Part shown: positions 16,761 to 24,394 of the stretch, piece by piece | Numbering within the stretch: position 1 is the first letter of the stretch | How the letters are laid out: every line of letters begins with the position of its first letter | Source of the DNA: Deltaproteobacteria bacterium | Lineage (GTDB): Bacteria > Myxococcota_A > UBA9160 > UBA4427 | Length of the DNA stretch: 64,000 nucleotides | Assembly: GCA_029261855.1 (NCBI GenBank) | Contig: JAJDAN010000089.1 | Coordinates: 62,001 to 126,000 of the forward strand | Reading direction: 5' to 3' | Notes under the pieces: model-generated | Database searches by the model: none | What the model was told of the DNA's origin: nothing | What the model saw: the letters and a program-made list of their open reading frames with translations, nothing else | Made by a program: the position numbers and the translations under genes

Positions 16761-17636
16761 TAGGAAGTCCTTCAGGGGTTTGTCGCGCCAGCTCGACGCG
16801 CGGAAGCCGGTGCCAAAGGGCTCGTATCGCGGCTTCGCCGCCGCCTCGGGCCGGTCGTCCATGACCGTGACGCGCTGGATGACCCGCTCGCCCTCGAAGT
16901 CGTTGAGGACGTGGTGCTGGGTACAGCGGTTGTCCCACATCGCGATCGTGCCCTCGGTCCAGTGGTAGCGGACCGTGAAGCGGTTGCTCGTCGCGTGACG
17001 CGTGAGGAAGGGAAGCAGCCCCTCGCTCTCGCCGTGGCTCAGCTCGACGATGCGACGCGTGAAGTGCTCGTTGACGAAGAGCGACTTGCGACCCGTCACG
17101 GGATGGACACGCACGACCGGATGGATCGCCTTGCGCTCGGGCGTGTAATGGGGGCTCGCGTCGTGCAAGGCCGAGAGACCCTCGCACAGGTCCTTCATCG
17201 GCTGCGAGAGCTCGTCGTAGGCCTTGTACATGTTGGCCCACAGTGTGTCCCCGCCGAACGGCGGACACTTCTTCATATGGAGGATCGCGAAGATCGAGGG
17301 GGAGGCCTGGCAGGTGAGATCGCTGTGCCATTCGTCGGCGATGGCTCCCGACCCGCCCTCGGCCCGAAGCTCGAAGAACTCGGGGCGCTCGGCGTCGAGG
17401 GCGAGATTCGGATGCCCCTCGAGCCTGCCGAAGAGACGCCCGAAGGCGATGTGTTCGTCCGGCGTCAGGTGCTGGTCGGGAAAGAAGAGGACGAGGTGCT
17501 GGGTGATGAGCTCGAGGATCGCCTCGGCCCCCTCGGCGCCCGCCTTCCTGAGGTCGAGCCCCCGGATCTCGGCTCCGAGCGAGCCCGTGAGACGGACGAC
17601 GTCTAGCGACTGAGGACTGGAAGCTGCAGTGGCCAT
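16749..17636 (-). CDS. TauD/TfdA-family 2-oxoglutarate dioxygenase
   Basis: A 295-residue protein close in length and layout to taurine or alkylsulfatase-type dioxygenases. The metal and cosubstrate residues are visible: H104-S-D106 in DEWHSDLT, H241 in WDNRCTQHHVLNDF, and R255 in RVIQRVTV. ATG 17636 has AAGGAG about 12 bases upstream; a longer frame upstream is not coding-like. Members remove sulfite from sulfonates or sulfates, or open ether and aryl-oxy bonds. It is followed by the SDR gene, suggesting hydroxylation then oxidation of the product. Confidence 0.9.
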   Translation of the reverse strand: MATAASSPQSLDVVRLTGSLGAEIRGLDLRKAGAEGAEAILELITQHLVLFFPDQHLTPDEHIAFGRLFGRLEGHPNLALDAERPEFFELRAEGGSGAIADEWHSDLTCQASPSIFAILHMKKCPPFGGDTLWANMYKAYDELSQPMKDLCEGLSALHDASPHYTPERKAIHPVVRVHPVTGRKSLFVNEHFTRRIVELSHGESEGLLPFLTRHATSNRFTVRYHWTEGTIAMWDNRCTQHHVLNDFEGERVIQRVTVMDDRPEAAAKPRYEPFGTGFRASSWRDKPLKDFLQEG

Positions 17637-17758
17637 GGAAGCGACTCCTTGGGGGTGCGAGCAGCAGAATACCCCGTCTGGCGACCCGCGATCACCGGGG
17701 CAGCTCACTCGTCCCCGGGCTCGCGTGATGTAGTCTTCGCTGGCCGAGAGGAAGCCGC

Positions 17759-18718
17759 TTGGACTTCGCACCGCCCATCGCGATCGACTCGCTGCTCGAG
17801 GACCCGGACGCCGTCCGGGACCTGCTCGAGCGACACGCGCCGTACGCTCCGGTTCAGCGATACCTGAGGAGCCCCGCAGAGTTCCGCAACGCCAGCGGGT
17901 CAGCGGCGCAACACCAGGTGATTGCCCCCAACTTCCGGGGCGACTGGGCGTTCGAGGGGCGGGTCGCGCCGGGCGCGGAGCTGTTCCTCGAACACGGGAA
18001 GCTCGCGGATGCGGCCGCCCGGCTCTTCGGAAGCTCGCTCGTTCGGCCCTTCGCCGTGTTCAGCAACATCACCTGGCAGCTTCCGTTCGCCCAGGGCGGC
18101 GGACACACGGACGTCCCGGCGTTCCGAGGCGTCGACCGCAGGGACCATCCCACGTGGCTCCTGACCACGATGGGGCACTCGCGGTTGTTCGAGGAGGAGC
18201 GAATCCGCATCGCGACCGCCGTCGCCTGGTTCTACGAGGGCCCGGACGGCGGCTTCGAGTACTGGGCGGACGGGCCCGATGCGCCGCCCACTGTCCACGA
18301 AGGGCAGATCTCGAACACGGCGATCGTGGGCGACAACGACTTCATGTACCACCGCGTCCGACCCGTGGGCCGACTCGACGACGGCTTCCCGTCGGGCTTG
18401 AGCCTGGAGAGCCGGCTCGAACACGCCGGCGGCGACGCCTGGCGGATCGTCGACGGCGACCGCACCGTCGCGACCCCCGAATTCCAGTCGCTGCGCGTGA
18501 GCGTCTCGTGGAAGGCCTACGTCTTCCGCGACGAAGAAGAGCGGGACCGGGTCGACGCGGGCGCGGACGCCCTCGACGTCGACGACGTCTGGGATCGCTT
18601 CTATGCGGACCTCGAGGCGCGCGGAATTCCGTTCGATCGTCCGCCCGTCCCCCTCGACGACGAAGCCTTCATCGACCTGCTCTCGCGCACCTACAAGAGG
18701 GACCCGAGCGTCCAGTAG
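17759..18718 (+). CDS. Hypothetical protein, possible Fe(II)-dependent oxygenase
   Basis: A 319-residue soluble protein starting at TTG 17759 (GAGAGGAAG just upstream), divergent from the TauD-like gene. I do not recognise a named family. A possible iron site is H116-T-D118 (QGGGHTDVPAF) and H198 with R199/R201 (DFMYHRVRPVG), matching the HxD...H...R spacing of cupin-fold 2-oxoglutarate oxygenases; predicted secondary structure is beta-rich in between. This is inference from residue pattern and from its place next to another dioxygenase. Confidence 0.6.
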   Translation: MDFAPPIAIDSLLEDPDAVRDLLERHAPYAPVQRYLRSPAEFRNASGSAAQHQVIAPNFRGDWAFEGRVAPGAELFLEHGKLADAAARLFGSSLVRPFAVFSNITWQLPFAQGGGHTDVPAFRGVDRRDHPTWLLTTMGHSRLFEEERIRIATAVAWFYEGPDGGFEYWADGPDAPPTVHEGQISNTAIVGDNDFMYHRVRPVGRLDDGFPSGLSLESRLEHAGGDAWRIVDGDRTVATPEFQSLRVSVSWKAYVFRDEEERDRVDAGADALDVDDVWDRFYADLEARGIPFDRPPVPLDDEAFIDLLSRTYKRDPSVQ

Positions 18719-18747
18719 TGCGGGCGGGACGCGCCGCGCCTGCCAGG

Positions 18748-20388
18748 CTACAGACCGCCGATCTGGACGATGCGATTGACCTGTGAGTAGGAGGGGCCCG
18801 GATTCACCGGCATCGGGGCGGTACCCTGGCCCGTCACGATATTGACGCCGTTCCCCGTGATGGAGCGCGACGCATTGACTCCGTTCAGGACTCGCATTCC
18901 GTTCTGCGCACCCTCGACGACCAGAACGACGTCATAGCGCTCCTCGTCGATCGTGGACTCCTCCAGGACGATGATGTTCGCCTCGGCATCGCGGACTTCG
19001 ACGGCAGCACGCTGGCTGTGGGTCTCGCTTCGAGCATGGCCCGAGCCATGCGACTCCACGTTGGAGCTGCTCTCCGTCATGGTCTGCTCACGGGTCGTGG
19101 TCTCGGCCGTGCTTTCGATCAGGTTACAGGTCGTGCTTTCTGGCGGATAGCAGTAGACCTCTGGTGCTGCGTCGTTGCCGAGTTCGTCGTTGCCGAAGGA
19201 GCCCGCCAGGCCCTGGAAGGGATCCAGCTCCGCACTGACGGAGAGGTCGAAGACCGGAAGGCTCTCGCCCAACACGCGCCCGAAGTTGATGTTGGTACCG
19301 GGAATCCCGATGGCTTCCAGATCGCCGACCGACGCCTCGAGAATGCGCCTCAGATCGATCTCCGTATGTAGCGTCAATCCGCCCGGGGTCGTCTCGATCA
19401 CGCCACTGCCATACGCCGCAAAGCTCACCGCCCCGAGTTCGTCCACCGGATTCTCGATGTCCACAAGCGTCACGGGGCCGAGAGAGATCGACCTACCACC
19501 TTGGCTGGCGACGTCTTGGCCGACCAGATACACCTTGATCGCCGGGAAGGTCAGTGTCGCCGACTTCAGCTCGATTCCCTTCTCATCGCTCCAGACGATG
19601 TCTCCCAACGCCAGCGTCGGGCTTTCGAGTACCACGCGGGCTAGCTCCGTCTGGCCCACCTCCAGAAAAGTGATCTCGATGTCGGGGAACGGAGGTGGAT
19701 CCTGCACCTCGAATACCAGATCACCGATCGTGCGCGCGGGCACCGTGGCCTGGAACTCGGCACCGCGAACAGAGATCGCGCCCGAGCGATCGATCACGCT
19801 GCTCTCGGTGTATCTCTGGCTCAGGCGGTATTCCGATCCGGTGTCACTGAAGCTTCGGGTCGATCTTCCATCGGCGACCGAATAGCGTCCCAGCTCGGAC
19901 CGATGCGCTGCGGCCTGCTCGATCCGGTTGGACTGGCTGACCTCCGCTCCCTGTTCGGCCCCCACGCCGTCGCCGGATGCGATGGAGAGGACATTGGCGC
20001 CGCTCGCCGAAGCGCCGAGGGCGGTATTGACGACGTTCGCGGCTCGAAGCTCCTGCTGCGCCCCATCCGCCAACACGACCTCGTTGCCGAACTCCGAGAC
20101 GACCTCGGACCCGCCGACGACGATGCCCGTGCCACCCGCGACGTCTTCGTCGCGCTCGCTGTGCGAGACGTGGGCACTCGGCTGATCGGACTCGTGCTGG
20201 AGCCCCAACCCTGCCGGCGGGGCGGCCGTAATCTCATCCAGCGATGGGTTGCTCAGCTCAACCGGAGCCGCGTCTGCAGAGAGGCCCGTCACGGACAGGC
20301 ACACCGCGAGATGCAGTCGCCAGGCAGACCGGGAGACTCGTGCGTACCTGGGTGACACGGGCGAGAACTGAACGAGCCGCTTCGTCAT
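18748..20388 (-). CDS. Fap-like functional amyloid subunit (large, two end repeats)
   Basis: A 546-residue exported protein with a signal peptide ending near ADA (residue 40). Next comes the motif LSNPSLDEITAA (45-56), shared with the two neighbouring repeat proteins. Two imperfect repeats of about 50 residues flank a beta-rich core: 109-158 (AQQELRAANVVN, GANVLSIASGDG, SQSNRIEQ) and 493-546 (AQNGMRVLNGVN, NGVNIVTGQG, SQVNRIVQ). The NGVN-x(4)-G...Q-x-N pattern matches the amyloid repeat of Pseudomonas FapB/FapC. Between them lies a 330-residue beta-rich domain not found in FapC. It is downstream of a second such gene and opposite a C39 peptidase and a FapF-like barrel. Function as a surface fibre subunit is inference. 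Confidence 0.72.
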   Translation of the reverse strand: MTKRLVQFSPVSPRYARVSRSAWRLHLAVCLSVTGLSADAAPVELSNPSLDEITAAPPAGLGLQHESDQPSAHVSHSERDEDVAGGTGIVVGGSEVVSEFGNEVVLADGAQQELRAANVVNTALGASASGANVLSIASGDGVGAEQGAEVSQSNRIEQAAAHRSELGRYSVADGRSTRSFSDTGSEYRLSQRYTESSVIDRSGAISVRGAEFQATVPARTIGDLVFEVQDPPPFPDIEITFLEVGQTELARVVLESPTLALGDIVWSDEKGIELKSATLTFPAIKVYLVGQDVASQGGRSISLGPVTLVDIENPVDELGAVSFAAYGSGVIETTPGGLTLHTEIDLRRILEASVGDLEAIGIPGTNINFGRVLGESLPVFDLSVSAELDPFQGLAGSFGNDELGNDAAPEVYCYPPESTTCNLIESTAETTTREQTMTESSSNVESHGSGHARSETHSQRAAVEVRDAEANIIVLEESTIDEERYDVVLVVEGAQNGMRVLNGVNASRSITGNGVNIVTGQGTAPMPVNPGPSYSQVNRIVQIGGL

Positions 20389-20414
20389 CGGTGTGCGTAC
20401 CGGGCCGAGGGACA

Positions 20415-20454
20415 CGGGAGCATGTCTTTCGTGTCGGCGGCAGACATGCTCCCG
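20415..20454. terminator. Strong stem-loop between the two amyloid-like genes
   Basis: A perfect 13-base stem (CGGGAGCATGTCT at 20415-20427 with AGACATGCTCCCG at 20442-20454) has a 14-base loop. There is no T-run, so it is more likely an attenuator or RNA-stabilising element than a simple terminator. It lies in the 76-base gap between two minus-strand genes, where it could set their relative expression. Confidence 0.6.
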
Positions 20455-20464
20455 GTCACTGCAA

Positions 20465-21658
20465 TCAGCGACTGTGCGTGATGGTGTTGACCTGCGACAG
20501 CGACTGAATCCCTCCGCCAGCCGCCACCGAGATGTTGACACCGTTCGCCACGGCGCTCCCAGCAGAGTTGACGGCGTTCATGGCCCGCAGTCCTGCCTGC
20601 GCACCACCCGAGAGATTCACCAGATAGCTGGAGTCGATGTCGATGGAGGAATCGTCGACGACGATGTACTCCGCCTGCGCGTCCTCGAGCTCGAAGGGCG
20701 CCTGCATCGATTTCGAGGCGGCATTGTTCCATGTCTCCGCCGAGCTCGACGTCTCATCGAGGGTATAGAGCGTCGATGTGTCGGTGAGGTCCTCGGTCTT
20801 GTTCGTGTTGGCGCCGTCGATGCTGCAGTCGCCGTTGAAGGCCAGGCAACCCATGGCCACGACTGCGACCGTCAGGGACGGAAGCTGCAGCTCGACGAGC
20901 AGCGGATCGACGTCGACCGTGATCTGACCGGCCTGCAAGGAGACGTCGAAGGATCCGTTGACGACCGCACCGATCTTGTCGCCGCCGCCGCCCGCGGGAT
21001 AGTTGAAGTCCACTTCGCCATCGAAGATCGTATTGTCGTCTCTCGTGCTCGTGGGATCGTTGATCGTTGCAGCCAGATGCAACGTCGGCGAGTCGGCAGA
21101 GACGACCGAGCCGATCGTCGTCACCTCGTCCACGACCAATGACGACTGGATGTCGGTTACCTGGTCATAGATCGCATTCGATGCGGAGCTGTCTCTGGAG
21201 CCCGACTCCGAGTGATCGCTGTAGGTATTCGCGCCACGACCGTACTCCGGCAACGAAGACAAGCGACGTTGATCCTGGGACACCGCATTGATCTGCTCGA
21301 TGTCGTAGGGGCCTCCACCGCTTCCGAGCCCGTCGGGCACCACGATCTCGCCGTCGACCATCGCCTGCGAACTGAAGACGTTGACGCCGTTCGCCACGGT
21401 GCTCTCGCTGCTGTTGACGATGTTCAGCGCCCTGACCTCCGATTGGGCCGCATCGACGATGACCTCACCCTTGGACACCATCTGGGCGCTCGAACCGTTG
21501 CCCACGATGGCACCACCATTCGGCGGTGGATTGCTGTTGGATCCCGCTGTGATCGAGTCGAGCTGGTCGGGGCCCAATTCTTGTGGCGCGGCGATCGCCG
21601 TGGTGACGAGGAGCATCGACGAGGCGGTCAGCGCTATCGCATACACAGTCCGGTTCAT
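20465..21658 (-). CDS. Fap-like functional amyloid subunit (two end repeats)
   Basis: A 397-residue exported protein. The signal peptide (to about AIAA, residue 24) is followed by ELGPDQLDSITAG (27-39). Repeat 1 is at about 70-124 (AQSEVRALNIVN, ANGVNVFSSQ, IEQINAV) and repeat 2 at 352-397 (AQAGLRAMNAVN, ANGVNISVAAGGG, LSQVNTI). The core is Ser/Asp/Thr-rich and acidic. The repeats match those of the neighbouring 18748-20388 product and the FapB/FapC-type NGVN...QxN pattern. ATG 21658 is chosen because GGGGG lies six bases upstream; ATG 21664 is possible. It is first in a two-gene unit divergent from the small repeat protein, C39 peptidase and barrel genes. Confidence 0.72.
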   Translation of the reverse strand: MNRTVYAIALTASSMLLVTTAIAAPQELGPDQLDSITAGSNSNPPPNGGAIVGNGSSAQMVSKGEVIVDAAQSEVRALNIVNSSESTVANGVNVFSSQAMVDGEIVVPDGLGSGGGPYDIEQINAVSQDQRRLSSLPEYGRGANTYSDHSESGSRDSSASNAIYDQVTDIQSSLVVDEVTTIGSVVSADSPTLHLAATINDPTSTRDDNTIFDGEVDFNYPAGGGGDKIGAVVNGSFDVSLQAGQITVDVDPLLVELQLPSLTVAVVAMGCLAFNGDCSIDGANTNKTEDLTDTSTLYTLDETSSSAETWNNAASKSMQAPFELEDAQAEYIVVDDSSIDIDSSYLVNLSGGAQAGLRAMNAVNSAGSAVANGVNISVAAGGGIQSLSQVNTITHSR

Positions 21659-21839
21659 GGTCATCCCCCGGGAGATCGAGGTTGGCTTCGGACATTCAGC
21701 CTACGCAGCGAGAACCGACTCGGTCAAGCAGATTCGAAGGGGAGCCGACTCCCCCACGGGACCTGGGAGGCGCCAGGCTCTCGCTCATGACGGATCTGGT
21801 CGGGGGCCACGCGAAGGCCGTAGCGCCGCGCCCGGCATT

Positions 21840-21878
21840 CTATTCGCGGGTCATCATCAACTTCGTTGCTTCGAATAG
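21840..21878. promoter_or_regulatory. Inverted repeat in the divergent amyloid promoter region
   Basis: CTATTCG (21840-21846) and CGAATAG (21872-21878) are 7-base inverted arms 25 bases apart, 30 bases before the plus-strand start. They may bind a regulator of the amyloid locus. Evidence is positional only. Confidence 0.3.
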
Positions 21879-21907
21879 CGTGCAATGCGCGTAGACTGGA
21901 TCGCGTG

Positions 21908-22402
21908 ATGGGCCGCAGCACAAGAAGCTCCCTCGGACGCCCTGGCGGGATCGCCCTCCTGTCGACCTGCGTCCTGGTGATCGCCGGCGCCGTTCACGCC
22001 GACGACCGGGATCCCTTGACGACGACCGCCGAAGCAAGGCCAATCGCGAAGGTCGAGCTGAGCGACGCCCAGCTCGATCACGTCACGGCGGGCGCCTCCA
22101 CGGCGGAAGCGAATGAGGACATCGTCACCTTCGCGGCGACGAAGGCGACGGCGTCGGGCAAGACCGTGACCGCCGAGGGATCCTTCCAGGTGCTGAACGG
22201 GATCAACCCGGAGGCGATCGGCAACCTGATCCTCAGCGACGGCGCGCAAGGACAGCTGCGCTCGCTCATCAACATCAATGCGGTCAACTCCGAGGTCAAC
22301 GTCCTCCTGAATCTCAACATCACCATCGATTCGGCGGTCGGCACGCTGAATCAGCTCAATCTCAACGGGGTCGTGCCCGGCGTCCCGACGACGCGACCCT
22401 AG
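21908..22402 (+). CDS. Small Fap-like repeat protein
   Basis: A 164-residue exported protein with a signal peptide ending near VHA (residue 31). It carries ELSDAQLDHVTAG (50-62), the clearest copy of the motif shared with the two large repeat proteins, and one repeat at about 111-153 (GAQGQLRSLININAVNSEV, LNLNITIDSAVG, LNQLNLN). In known Fap systems the nucleator FapB and the accessory FapE are similarly small. It starts a plus-strand operon with the C39 peptidase (12 bases later) and the barrel protein. No obvious RBS precedes ATG 21908; GTG 21905 is an alternative. Confidence 0.7.
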   Translation: MGRSTRSSLGRPGGIALLSTCVLVIAGAVHADDRDPLTTTAEARPIAKVELSDAQLDHVTAGASTAEANEDIVTFAATKATASGKTVTAEGSFQVLNGINPEAIGNLILSDGAQGQLRSLININAVNSEVNVLLNLNITIDSAVGTLNQLNLNGVVPGVPTTRP

Positions 22403-22414
22403 CCGAGCGGGCCA

Positions 22415-23131
22415 ATGCGAGGGCCGCAGACCGCCATCCGCATTGCCTTGGCTCTCGGCGTCGCGTTGGCATTGGCCGCGCCTGGGGCCGCGGGCGACTA
22501 CTCGGTCGTCGCGAACGGGCAGCGGATCCGCACTCGCGTGAAGTCGCTTCTCGAGATCCGGGACCAGAACCTGGTGCGTCAGGGCTGGGACATCAGCTGT
22601 GGGGCCGCGGCACTCAGCACCGTCCTCACCTACGACTTCCGAGAGCCCTACACAGAAGCGACCATCGCTCTCAGCATCCTCGCGAACACCGACCCCGCCA
22701 AGGTCCGCGCTCGCGGAGGCTTCTCGCTGCTGGACCTGAAGCGTTTCGCCGAGGCCGTCGGGTACTCGGCACGGGGATACGGAGGACTCAGCCTGGGCGA
22801 TCTTGCGAACAGCAGTGTGCCCATCATCTTGCCGGTACGGGTCAAGGACTTCGACCACTTCGTCGTCTATCGCGGCCGCTACGCGGGCCGCGTGCTGGTC
22901 GGAGATCCCGCCTTCGGCAACCTGACGCTTTCCGAGAGGCGATTCGCAGAAATCTGGTCGAGCGGGATCGGCTTCTTCGTAGCACCGCCCGACGCTGAGA
23001 TCTGGGGAGGAGAACCCCTGGCACCGGAGACGATGAACCTGACGGTTCCCGATCTCAACTACGTCGAACGTCTGCTCCGCGAGGGAGGCATCACGCCGAC
23101 GACTCGGCGACCCCAGCCCACGGGAATGTGA
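22415..23131 (+). CDS. Exported C39-family peptidase, FapD-like
   Basis: A 238-residue papain-like cysteine peptidase. The signal peptide (IALALGVALALAAPGAAG) places it outside the cytoplasm. Catalytic residues are all visible: Q56 (oxyanion hole) and C62 in VRQGWDISCGAAAL, H148 in FDHFVVYRG, and D164 in LVGDPAFG. There is no ABC transporter domain, unlike bacteriocin exporters, so it matches stand-alone FapD of Pseudomonas. Placement between a repeat protein and a FapF-like barrel supports a role in maturation of the fibre subunits, whose shared LDxITAG motif is a candidate cleavage site. It overlaps the next gene by four bases. Confidence 0.88.
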   Translation: MRGPQTAIRIALALGVALALAAPGAAGDYSVVANGQRIRTRVKSLLEIRDQNLVRQGWDISCGAAALSTVLTYDFREPYTEATIALSILANTDPAKVRARGGFSLLDLKRFAEAVGYSARGYGGLSLGDLANSSVPIILPVRVKDFDHFVVYRGRYAGRVLVGDPAFGNLTLSERRFAEIWSSGIGFFVAPPDAEIWGGEPLAPETMNLTVPDLNYVERLLREGGITPTTRRPQPTGM

Positions 23132-24303
23132 ACGTGAGGCGGACTGCGAACTGGCATTGGCTGCTTCTCGCGCTCGTCCTGGTGGCCACGTTGCCATCGT
23201 CTCGAGCCGAAGGCGACACCGAGGACACGGCCGAGCTGCAGCGACAGATCGAGCTCCGCGATCGGCAGATCGAAGGCCTCTCGGAACGTCTCGAAGAGCT
23301 GGAGACGCGCGTCGAGCAGATCGAGGAGCCCTCGGGCGGGGACGAGGCGCCCGAGGTCCCGACCGCAAGCGAGGAGCCGTCGCATCCGGAGGCCGCAGGC
23401 GAAGACCTGGCGCCCGCTGACGCCAGGGAGAACGAGCGCCTGATCGCCAGTGCCTTCGAGCAGACCTTGATCGAGCGGGGCGGCCTGCTGCTGCCGTGGC
23501 GCAGCTACAGCATCCAGGCCGGCTTGACCTACGTCCACAGCTCCGCAGAGAACATCATCATCGACGGCTTCACGATCTTCCCGGTTCTGGTCGTCGGCGA
23601 CATCGTGTCGGAGAAAGTCGATCGAAACCTGGAGCTGCTCACCCTGACTGGGCGAGTCGGGCTGCCCTGGGACTCGCAGCTCGAGCTCAGGGTGCCCTAT
23701 GGCTTCCTCCGCTACCGGAGCGCCTCGGCCGACGGCGAAGAAATCGACCGCACGGACGCGGGTATCGGCGACGTGGAGCTCGCCCTCAGTCACCAGCTCT
23801 ATCGCAGCGACGGGACGTGGCCCGACCTGCTCGCGAGCTTCGCGTGGAAATTCGATACCGGCCAGAACCCCTTCAAGGCCGAAGACAGCGAGATTTTTGT
23901 CGGCACCGGGTACCAGTCAGCCAATCTCAGCCTGACCGGCGTCAAGGTGGTCGATCCGGTCGTGTACTTCGCCGGCGGAAGCTACACCTACAATCTCAGC
24001 ACCCACGAGCGAGTCGGGAAGTTCGAGCCGAGCTACAGCGCCGGTTTCAACGTCGGCATGGCGATCGCGCTGAACCTGAACACCTCGCTCAGCCTCGCCT
24101 ACGACCAACAGTTCACCGGAAAGAGCAAGCTGGACGGAGACGAGATCCCTGGCTCGTACAGTACCGTCGGAGTCGTCTCGTTCGGCAGCACGTTCTCCTT
24201 CCGGGACTACCTCAGCCTGGACTTCACCGTCGGTGTGGGCGTGACCTCCGATTCCCCCGACGTGCTGGTCACGATCAACCTGCCCTTCCGGGGCCGATTC
24301 TGA
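23128..24303 (+). CDS. FapF-like outer-membrane secretion barrel
   Basis: A 391-residue protein from GTG 23128, overlapping the peptidase stop. It has a signal peptide (residues 1-27), a heptad-rich coiled coil (about 35-67: AELQRQIELRDRQIEGLSER begins it), a Pro/Glu-rich linker (68-105), and a long C-terminal region of alternating beta strands ending in LPFRGRF with terminal Phe, the outer-membrane barrel signature. FapF of Pseudomonas has the same order: N-terminal trimeric coiled coil, linker, barrel. It would export the repeat proteins. Some database families label such barrels as phenol-degradation transporters; gene context favours fibre export. Confidence 0.82.
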   Translation: MNVRRTANWHWLLLALVLVATLPSSRAEGDTEDTAELQRQIELRDRQIEGLSERLEELETRVEQIEEPSGGDEAPEVPTASEEPSHPEAAGEDLAPADARENERLIASAFEQTLIERGGLLLPWRSYSIQAGLTYVHSSAENIIIDGFTIFPVLVVGDIVSEKVDRNLELLTLTGRVGLPWDSQLELRVPYGFLRYRSASADGEEIDRTDAGIGDVELALSHQLYRSDGTWPDLLASFAWKFDTGQNPFKAEDSEIFVGTGYQSANLSLTGVKVVDPVVYFAGGSYTYNLSTHERVGKFEPSYSAGFNVGMAIALNLNTSLSLAYDQQFTGKSKLDGDEIPGSYSTVGVVSFGSTFSFRDYLSLDFTVGVGVTSDSPDVLVTINLPFRGRF

Positions 24304-24394
24304 ATCGCCGCGGCCTCGGGCGCCGTCGACGCGCAGCCCGCAGGCCCACCGACCGGCCCAACCTCGTGATGGGTGCGAACAGCCAGGAGTGGCC

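Noticed and set aside
16714-17331. N-terminal extension of the SDR by about 200 residues
   Set aside because: That part runs in another frame over the TauD-like gene and has no domain; GTG 16713 has a strong RBS.
23128-24303. Aromatic-compound transporter (phenol-degradation family)
   Set aside because: Barrel families overlap in sequence, but the coiled coil and the C39 peptidase and repeat-protein neighbours support a FapF-like role.
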